Assembly (NCBI GenBank): GCA_937959315.1
Contig: CALGRC010000031.1
Span: 1 to 5,194, forward strand
From: an uncultured Clostridia bacterium
GTDB taxonomy: Bacteria; Bacillota; Clostridia; UMGS1810
Direction of reading: 5' to 3'
Length of the DNA stretch: 5,194 bases
Of the stretch, positions 1-4,686 are shown in pieces. The translations under genes were made by a program, and so were the position numbers. A model generated the notes under the pieces. The model saw only the letters and a program-made list of their open reading frames with translations, searched no databases and had not been told where the DNA came from. Within the stretch, counting starts at the first letter, position 1, and every line of letters starts with the position of its first letter.

Positions 1-18
1 AACTAATATATTTTTTCG

Positions 19-843
19 TCAAAAACATGCAAAATTTCTTCGGCGTTTTCCTACATTTTTACTTTGGCATTGACATTTGCCGTCTACCTCGCCATAATAG
101 CTGGCAACCACGCTTTTTGCCGTCACATATTCGCTGGTTTCGTAGCCGCACTCGTCACAGGTTTCCGCGACATAAAAGCGGCTGTTGCCAAGCTGCGCGT
201 CCACAACTTCATCGAAATTATGCGGTTCCTGTTCCTCGCTGGCCTGTGCGAATGTCCCCTTGCAAAATTGGCAGTATTCCCCTTCCTTCCAAACCGTTGT
301 GTGATAGCGGTCATTGTACGGCTCATGCGTGGTGTTGTCATAGTCAATGAAAAAACTCTCGTCGCAGGGGTAGAGTGCAAACACGTTTTTGCTGAAATTG
401 TAGATGTCCCTGCCTTCTACTGTGTTGAACGTCCCGCATACCTGACAGACGGCTTTCGTCCAGTGATAACCTGTAAAAAAGGCATCTACACCGGGAGTTC
501 CATCATCCAGATTGCCTTTCCCTTCGCCGCCTTCCAATGTGCCGTCCGAATACCGCACACCACGGTTTAATGCCGTTTCGCCTGAACGGGTGTACTCCGG
601 TACGCGGTAATTCATGTGCATCGTTTCCCGCTCGCACACAGAACAATAAAAGGTTTCATAGGTAATTGTGGAGTTAAGGTCTAACTCGTTGGTCTTTCCG
701 CTCGCCTGATACCAGTTGTCCGCCGGATCAGTATAATCGTTGGATTGTGCCGCCAGCGCGGGCATGGACGGCAAAGCGCCAAATAACAGCGCCGCCGAAA
801 GCACCGCCGATAGCATAGTTTTTAACTTTCGTTTGAGTTTCAT
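19..843 (-). CDS. Secreted Cys-rich protein with four CxxC pairs
   Basis: The 274-residue product starts with a clean signal peptide (MKLKRKLKTMLSAVLSAALL, likely cleaved after ALA at 31). The mature part has four CxxC pairs: C67/C70 (FYCSVCE), C133/C136 (VCQVCGT), C191/C194 (YCQFCKG) and C229/C232 (TCDECGY). The spacing suggests two zinc-ribbon-like or disulfide-linked knuckles. It resembles uncharacterised secreted proteins of gut Clostridia; no enzymatic motif is visible. Start choice: ATG 843 has AAGGA at 4-nt spacing and gives a normal signal peptide. An in-frame ATG at 888, with AAAGGAG only 3 nt upstream, would add 15 residues (MITRVFVTYISYKDI) and a long atypical N-region. The C-terminal tail from about residue 257 (CQCQSKNVGKRRRNFACF) is basic and Cys-containing, unlike the rest, and may be a frameshifted or recombined end. 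The IS110 insertion separates the gene from the operon to its right. Confidence 0.75.
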   Translation of the reverse strand: MKLKRKLKTMLSAVLSAALLFGALPSMPALAAQSNDYTDPADNWYQASGKTNELDLNSTITYETFYCSVCERETMHMNYRVPEYTRSGETALNRGVRYSDGTLEGGEGKGNLDDGTPGVDAFFTGYHWTKAVCQVCGTFNTVEGRDIYNFSKNVFALYPCDESFFIDYDNTTHEPYNDRYHTTVWKEGEYCQFCKGTFAQASEEQEPHNFDEVVDAQLGNSRFYVAETCDECGYETSEYVTAKSVVASYYGEVDGKCQCQSKNVGKRRRNFACF

Positions 844-891
844 AATGTCCTTGTATGATATATACGTGACAAAAACACGCGTAATCATACG

Positions 892-898
892 CTCCTTT
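892..898. repeat. Left copy of CTCCTTT at IS boundary
   Basis: Identical to 2372-2378 and likely contains the recombination core; a CT core, as in IS621, would be 892-893 and 2372-2373. On the minus strand it reads AAAGGAG and could serve as a ribosome binding site for the ATG at 888. Confidence 0.55.
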
Positions 899-907
899 CT
901 TTGTTTT

Positions 908-916
908 TGTTATAAT
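908..916 (+). promoter_or_regulatory. Extended -10 promoter in IS left end
   Basis: TGTTATAAT is a perfect extended -10 (TGnTATAAT). No good -35 lies 17 nt upstream in the present context. Transcription would start near 922-924, just ahead of the first stem of the putative bridge RNA, and could continue into the transposase. Confidence 0.55.
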
Positions 917-921
917 TGAGA

Positions 922-1072
922 CAGACGCTGTGGACTGTTAATGATTCCTATAGCTTGACTATTTAAAGGAGTGTATGGCCACAGTTTCTATCTTAATTGT
1001 TAATTGGTTGGATAAGCCGCAGAGCTTTTATTTCACGCAAGGCTACAAGGATAGATACTTGTGGAACACAGT
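922..1072 (+). ncRNA. Putative IS110 bridge RNA
   Basis: IS110-group elements encode a bridge RNA in the left end, upstream of the transposase, with a target-binding loop followed by a donor-binding loop. Both can be drawn here. Loop 1: stem CTGTGG/CCACAG (928-933 with 979-984) encloses an inner hairpin ATAG/CTAT (950-953 with 959-962), leaving single strands 934-949 and 963-978. The latter contains AAAGGAG, complementary to the CTCCTTT target. Loop 2: stem CTATC/GATAG (988-992 with 1050-1054) encloses AGCC/GGCT (1015-1018 with 1041-1044). Its 5' strand TAATTGGT (1001-1008) matches the right-end donor TAGTTGGT (2364-2371) at 7 of 8 positions, and its 3' strand AAGGA (1047-1051) is complementary to TCCTT at 893-897. 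The fold was drawn by eye; exact ends are uncertain. Confidence 0.55.
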
Positions 1073-1105
1073 CGTCACAATATCTTTCAGGGAGTGATGT
1101 ACACT

Positions 1106-2262
1106 ATGATCTATCTTGGCATCGACGTCGCCAAAGACTCACACGTTGCCGCGGCAATTACCTCGGATGGCGAGGTGGTTCTAAAGCCTTTCCCGTTCGC
1201 CAATTCCTGCTCCGGCTTTGCAAAACTCAAAAGCAGACTGGACGAATTTCCTTGCGATTCCCTGCTCATCGGATTGGAATCAACCGCCCACTACGGCGAA
1301 AATCTCACTGCTTACCTTGTTCAAAACGCTTACCAGGTCGCCCTGCTGAATCCTTTGCAAACAGCCGCTCTGCGCAAAAGTGCAATCCGCAAAACCAAAA
1401 CCGACAATTCCTTTCTTATTGCCAAATCTATGATGGTCGATGGTTACCGTCTGCTTGAACCGAATGACATCCATTTGCTAAAACTTCGCGGACTGTGCAA
1501 GACCAGACAAAACCTGATTCTGTTGCGCACACGCTGTAAAATCCAGCTTGGCGCTTTTGTCGACCAGCTTTTTCCGGAGTTGAATGATTTTTTTCGGGCG
1601 GGGCTTCTATCAATGTATCCTACACCCTGCTCAAACTCCATCCCCGCCCCTCGGAGGTACAATCCCTACACCTTACATACCTTTCAAACCTGCTTCAGAA
1701 AGCCTCAAGGGGGAAATACACCAAAGTCGACGCTGTGCACTTACGTGAACTGGCAAGGCAATCCATCGGCACCGACCATCCATCCCTGGCTCTGCAAATC
1801 AACCAAACCATAGCGCAAATCGAATTGTTTTCCGAACAGCTTGACCAAGTGGAACACGAGATTGCCGGCGTTATGGACAACCTCAATTCTCCCATTATGA
1901 CAATCCCGGGGATCGGGCACATCAATGGCGCGATGATTCTTTCCGTCATCGGAGACGTTACCCGTTTCTCCAGTCCCGCCAAGATCCTTGCTTTTGCAGG
2001 CCTTGACCCGGCTGTAATGCAATCGGGCAATTTTACGGCGCGCAGCACCAGAATGTCCAAACGCGGCAACTCCATGCTTCGCTATGCGCTCATCAATGCC
2101 GCGCATAATGTGGTTCGCAACAATCATACGTTTGCGCAATATTACACTTCAAAAGTTGCACAAGGAAAATCCCACTACTGTGCTTTGGGGCACACTGCGC
2201 ACAAACTGGTGCGCGTGCTTTTTACGCTGCTGACAAAAAATATTCGGTTTGACCTGCCGTAA
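1106..2262 (+). pseudogene. IS110-family transposase, split by a -1 frameshift
   Basis: The N-terminal RuvC-like DEDD domain reads from ATG 1106 (MIYLGIDVAKDSH), with AGGGAG 11 nt upstream; ATG 1097 would add MYT. Expected acidic residues are D7 (GID), E58 (GLEST) and D100 (KTD). The canonical TDxxD second Asp is absent: the sequence runs TDNSFLIAK. The frame leaves the family pattern after FPELNDFF near 1594 and would end at 1813 as a 235-residue product. The homologous sequence continues one base back in the -1 frame, open from 1588: INVSYTLLKLHP, LLQKASRGKY, then the Transposase_20 domain with PGIGHINGA, LAFAGLDPAVMQSGN (the Ser at 2023-2025 is the likely catalytic nucleophile) and SKRGNSMLR, ending at 2262. 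Joined across the shift the protein would be 385 residues, normal for the family. Two independent lesions favour a dead copy, though the shift site itself looks like a programmed one. Confidence 0.85.
1588..1649 (+). other. T7 slippery heptamer with downstream GC stem
   Basis: The run T TTT TTT (1588-1594) lies in exact phase for -1 slippage in the transposase frame (GAT TTT TTT CGG), and the -1 frame is open from this run on. One nucleotide later GGGCGGGG (1596-1603) is perfectly complementary to CCCCGCCC (1642-1649), giving an 8-bp all-GC stem with a 38-nt loop. The 1-nt spacer is shorter than the usual 5-9 nt. A simple T8 to T7 loss would give the same reading. Confidence 0.45.
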
Positions 2263-2371
2263 TTGCTTTATCTTTTCTGTACTGGGGGTACTTTGGGTAT
2301 CCCTTGTTTGCTATGCTCTTTTTTACCCGCTTAAAATTTTTTCGTTTTTCTCTTGACAATTCATAGTTGGT

Positions 2372-2378
2372 CTCCTTT
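2372..2378. repeat. Right copy of CTCCTTT at IS boundary
   Basis: Partner of 892-898. The adjacent TAGTTGGT (2364-2371) is the putative left-donor sequence, and GGTTCC to the right is host DNA leading into the SLH gene stop. Confidence 0.55.
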
Positions 2379-2391
2379 GGTTCCTGTTTTT

Positions 2392-2985
2392 TTACTCCGC
2401 CGCTGCTCCCACATCACCAAATGCCCAGTGGGTTGCGGGAACATCCGTAAAGTGGGGTGGTGTCTGGGTGTCGGGCTGGTTGCCGATGACTGCGTTGATG
2501 AGTTTTACAACCTCCGCACGGGTGATGGCATTGTCCGGGTGGAAGGTGCCGTCCGGGTAGCCCTTGATATAGCGGATGGTTTTGCCCTGTTGTTCTGTGG
2601 TTTCGGGCGGCTTGTCCGCCTCATCGGCGGGCACGGTTATGGTGACGGTGGAGCCGCCATGACTGCCGCCGCTGCTCCCACCGCCCGATGGCCGGGAGGA
2701 ACCGCCGCTGCTGGGACGGTCATTTGGCTTGGAAATATCCACCGTGACCGTTTTTATTGCTGCATTGCCTGCTTTGTCCACCGCATAGATGGTATATTTG
2801 CCGTTTTCCTCCGTGGTAATCTGGTATGGTTCGGTCAGCACTGTGCCCGCGTCGGCAAAGTCCTCCGCTGTGCGTTCGCCCTCCAGCCACTTGACCTCCG
2901 CCACCCCGGAGGGAGCGGCCAGCACAGTGCTGGCCGCAAGTGACATGGCTGCTGCCATTGCCACAATCGGGGTTTGGATTTTCAT
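2392..2985 (-). CDS. Secreted Ig-like protein with short SLH wall anchor
   Basis: This 197-residue protein starts with a signal peptide (MKIQTPIVAMAAAMSLAAS, likely cleaved after VLA at residue 23). As in its upstream neighbour, the mature chain begins inside an Ig-like repeat (APSGVAEVKWLEG) and runs to about residue 85, including NGKYTIYAVDKAGN. A flexible Ser/Gly/Pro/Arg linker follows (about 87-112), then an acidic stretch and an S-layer homology region. The SLH core YIKGYPDGTFHPDNAITRAE (139-158) is textbook and binds pyruvylated secondary wall polymer in known SLH proteins. A second SLH begins at HFTDVPATHWA (178-188) but the protein ends at GAAAE, so there are about one and a half SLH units where three are usual. 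It is the only gene of the set with a visible anchor. The IS110 element lies just after the stop. Confidence 0.85.
   Translation of the reverse strand: MKIQTPIVAMAAAMSLAASTVLAAPSGVAEVKWLEGERTAEDFADAGTVLTEPYQITTEENGKYTIYAVDKAGNAAIKTVTVDISKPNDRPSSGGSSRPSGGGSSGGSHGGSTVTITVPADEADKPPETTEQQGKTIRYIKGYPDGTFHPDNAITRAEVVKLINAVIGNQPDTQTPPHFTDVPATHWAFGDVGAAAE
2788..2919 (-). repeat. Duplicated Ig half-repeat, copy in SLH gene
   Basis: Partner of 3412-3544. It codes for the first mature half-repeat of the SLH protein, and the match ends at the signal peptide boundary. Confidence 0.7.
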
Positions 2986-2990
2986 TGTGC

Positions 2991-2998
2991 CCTCCTTT
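2991..2998 (-). promoter_or_regulatory. Shine-Dalgarno overlapping upstream stop
   Basis: AAAGGAGG on the minus strand, 5 nt before the ATG at 2985. It is fused to the stop of the preceding gene (reads TAAAGGAGG), so ribosomes ending there are placed to restart. Confidence 0.75.
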
Positions 2999-3617
2999 AG
3001 TCGGTGACGGTCACATTGATGGTCACACTGCCGCCTGTCCAGTCGGACGGTACAGTTGCGTCAATGACCGGTGCGTCTTTGTCTATGCAGGTGATTTCGA
3101 TGGTCTGCACCGTCTTATTGCCCACGTTGTCCTCGGCGCATACCGTGTAAATGCCGTCCTCCGATACGGTAAAGGTGTACGGCTCACTCAATGCATTCCC
3201 GGCAGACGCAAAATCCTCAGCCGGGACATTGCCCGGCAGCCATTTGACCGACAGCAGGCCGCTTTCCGCGTCGCTTGCATTGACTGTGACGGTCACATCG
3301 GCATTGGTAGGCGTGTTGGGTGCAGACAGTTCTACCACCGGCGCGATGGTGTCAACCGATGTAACTTCCACAACCTTGACGCTTTCGTTTCCCGCCACGT
3401 CACGGGCATAAATGGTATATTTGCCGTTGCCGGGCACCTCAAAGCTGTATGGATCGGTGATGACCGTACCCGCTCCGGCAAAGTCTGCCGCCGTGTGCTC
3501 GCCCTCTAACCACTTGACCTCCGCTACACCGGACGGCGCGGCATGGACGGTGACAATCATCAGCGCCATTGCCAGTACGGTTGCTGCTTTTAGTGCTTTT
3601 TTCAATACGTTTTTCAT
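2997..3617 (-). CDS. Secreted Ig-like repeat protein ending mid-repeat
   Basis: This 206-residue protein has a classic signal peptide: basic start MKNVLKKALK, hydrophobic core, and cleavage likely after VHA (residue 26). The mature chain starts at APSGVAEVKWLEG, which is not the start of an Ig-like repeat but its interior. Repeat 1 covers about 27-90 (ending NGKYTIYARDVAGN...VEV). Repeat 2 covers about 92-180 and is complete, with entry strands NADVTVTVNASD, then AESGLLSVKWLPG and EDGIYTVCAEDNVGN. A third repeat begins at DAPVIDATV and stops after INVTVTD. There is no wall anchor. The chain is therefore a repeat array opened at both ends at the same position. Its stop TAA is embedded in the AAAGGAGG site of the next gene, so the two are coupled. 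Adhesive, stalk or subunit roles are possible; no binding partner is visible. Confidence 0.8.
   Translation of the reverse strand: MKNVLKKALKAATVLAMALMIVTVHAAPSGVAEVKWLEGEHTAADFAGAGTVITDPYSFEVPGNGKYTIYARDVAGNESVKVVEVTSVDTIAPVVELSAPNTPTNADVTVTVNASDAESGLLSVKWLPGNVPAEDFASAGNALSEPYTFTVSEDGIYTVCAEDNVGNKTVQTIEITCIDKDAPVIDATVPSDWTGGSVTINVTVTD
3412..3544 (-). repeat. Duplicated Ig half-repeat, copy in 3617-2997 gene
   Basis: Matches 2788-2919 at DNA level across the whole half-repeat, from the signal-peptide junction (APSG) to the KYTI motif. The plus strand shares ATGGTATATTTGCCGTT and CCACTTGACCTCCGC, with many of the other differences synonymous. The similarity stops at the signal peptides, which are unrelated in sequence. 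This indicates a duplication of the repeat with separate leader sequences. Confidence 0.7.
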
Positions 3618-3626
3618 AACAGTTCG

Positions 3627-3633
3627 CTCCTTT
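3627..3633 (-). promoter_or_regulatory. Shine-Dalgarno of two-repeat Ig-like gene
   Basis: AAAGGAG on the minus strand, 9 nt before the ATG at 3617, within the 29-nt gap after the PAPS-family stop. It fixes the start. Its surroundings (CTCCTTTGG on the plus strand) resemble the site where the IS110 element inserted. Confidence 0.7.
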
Positions 3634-3646
3634 GGATTTTAGAATT

Positions 3647-4672
3647 TTAATACGCGATTCCAATAAAATCGCAGACTTGCTTGTAACCCAGTTTTTCAAA
3701 TAAATAGTTATAAATGGCCGGGTGCGTCACTTTCAGCATTTGCAGGCGGTTGGGGCTGCCCTCTAAATGGCAGCCGTACAAACACCCCATGCAGCCCGTC
3801 CGCTGGTAGCCGGTAAACCGCAATTTACCATTTCCCGCATCCACAATGTCCCCGTATAAACTGCAATAGGGGATGTTTGTCCGCTGTAAGTATTGCAAAA
3901 TGTCCTGCTCTGTCCAAAAAGACAGCGGTGCAGATTTCGGCTCTTTTGCGGCATACGCATTGCAACCCTGCCGCATCCACATTTGCTTGCGCAGATGGCT
4001 TTCCACAGCCAGTGTACCGACAATCATGTGATACCCATGTGCTTTGCTATGGCGCAATACGGGCGCTTTTTTTAGGTGGTAACAACATCTGTCGCTAATC
4101 TCAAATGGTGCGTCAATCAAATATTGCCAGCGTTTGGGGATTCCGTATTGAGATTTCGGCAAAACCCCTGTCTGCAAAAAATCATCCGCCATTTTTTGTG
4201 TGAATCCCAGCATACACTTCCAAAAAGAAAATGGAATGGAGGAAAAATGTGCCCTGATCCATTCTGGCGATTGCAAATGCGCACCATCATGGTATGCCTT
4301 TACACATGCGGGATTGCGCTGCATCCGATGTAAATAAGTTGATGTTTCTTTGGAAATGGACGGATAGCCAAAGGTTTCCACCACTTGCCGGTAATTCCGC
4401 TTTGACGTGAGGATTTCCACGTTGTCAAATCCCTTTACAAACTGAACAATTTCTGGGAACTCAAAGGTGGTGTTGACAAACACCGCCCCAATTTCCGGCG
4501 ACACTCGCCGCGCCAAATCCAGCAGTACCGTGCTGTCCGCACCGCCCGAAAATGACACCCGAACCGCACCATTGTAATGCTTGTACCACTCTAATATGCG
4601 CGTCTGCGTCACCCGGATTTTCCGTTCCAGCGGCCATGCCTGCATGGTTGCAAGGTCTTGATGGGTGAACAT
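3647..4672 (-). CDS. PAPS reductase-family PP-loop protein
   Basis: This 341-residue protein belongs to the phosphoadenosine phosphosulfate reductase-like PP-loop family, in the form often found in phages and gut Firmicutes. The PP-loop SFSGGADS (residues 40-47) binds the ATP or PAPS phosphates, followed by the second Rossmann strand (VFVNTTFEFPEI, about 64-75). Further marks are a CC pair at 196-197, VGTLAVESHLRKQ near 218-230, GCNAY around 236-240, SFWTEQDI near 251-258, and a Cys cluster CMGCLYGC (294-301) that could hold a metal or Fe-S cluster before the CHLEGSPNR stretch. Length fits the family. Homologues include IbrA/YbdN-type and DndC-like proteins, so true sulfate assimilation, nucleic-acid thiolation or a regulatory role are all possible; the substrate cannot be read here. 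Start chosen at ATG 4672 because of the AGGTGAT site; GTG 4684 would add four residues. It sits oddly inside a surface-protein operon. Confidence 0.85.
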   Translation of the reverse strand: MFTHQDLATMQAWPLERKIRVTQTRILEWYKHYNGAVRVSFSGGADSTVLLDLARRVSPEIGAVFVNTTFEFPEIVQFVKGFDNVEILTSKRNYRQVVETFGYPSISKETSTYLHRMQRNPACVKAYHDGAHLQSPEWIRAHFSSIPFSFWKCMLGFTQKMADDFLQTGVLPKSQYGIPKRWQYLIDAPFEISDRCCYHLKKAPVLRHSKAHGYHMIVGTLAVESHLRKQMWMRQGCNAYAAKEPKSAPLSFWTEQDILQYLQRTNIPYCSLYGDIVDAGNGKLRFTGYQRTGCMGCLYGCHLEGSPNRLQMLKVTHPAIYNYLFEKLGYKQVCDFIGIAY

Positions 4673-4679
4673 GGATGGT

Positions 4680-4686
4680 ATCACCT
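4680..4686 (-). promoter_or_regulatory. Shine-Dalgarno overlapping the LRR gene stop
   Basis: On the minus strand this reads AGGTGAT, which fits the 16S anti-SD (GGAGGTGAT) and lies 7 nt before the ATG at 4672. It overlaps the TAG stop (4687-4685) of the LRR/Ig gene, implying translational coupling. It also favours ATG 4672 over the in-frame GTG at 4684. Confidence 0.65.

Larger units (their letters stand above)
892..2378 (+). mobile_element. IS110-family insertion sequence (probably inactive)
   Basis: A roughly 1.48-kb element with IS110-family transposase domains on the plus strand, opposite to all host genes. There are no terminal inverted repeats, as is usual for the family. The ends are placed at a shared 7-mer CTCCTTT (892-898 and 2372-2378). 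Removing the segment between the copies puts an AAAGGAG site 13-14 nt after the SLH gene stop and 3 nt before an in-frame ATG of the Cys-rich gene, which gives a sensible operon junction. The left non-coding end (about 207 nt) holds a promoter and a bridge-RNA-like fold. The right end (2263-2371, about 109 nt) has no gene and no convincing terminator, only small hairpins such as GTAC-TGGGG-GTAC at 2279-2291. The exact crossover cannot be fixed within the 7-mer. Confidence 0.8.

Noticed and set aside
975..1097. Small 40-codon plus-strand ORF (MATVSILIVNWLDKPQ...) after AAAGGAG, whose TGA overlaps ATG 1097
   Set aside because: It lies wholly within the putative bridge RNA, its ribosome-site spacing is only 3 nt, and no recognisable protein results. 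The TGATG overlap may be chance, though coupling to the transposase cannot be excluded.
2279..2303. Hairpins GTAC-TGGGG-GTAC and GGGTATCCC after the transposase as a terminator
   Set aside because: The stems are short and no T-run directly follows, so a rho-independent terminator is not supported.
2353..2358. TTGACA in the IS right end as the -35 of a circle-junction promoter with TATAAT at 911
   Set aside because: Joining at CTCCTTT would give a 32-nt spacer, far from 17. The extended -10 may act alone.
2353..2943. Long plus-strand ORF opposite the SLH gene, and similar ones at 64-570 and 2940-3509
   Set aside because: These are antisense shadows of genes with signal peptides, domains and ribosome sites, and show no protein family features.
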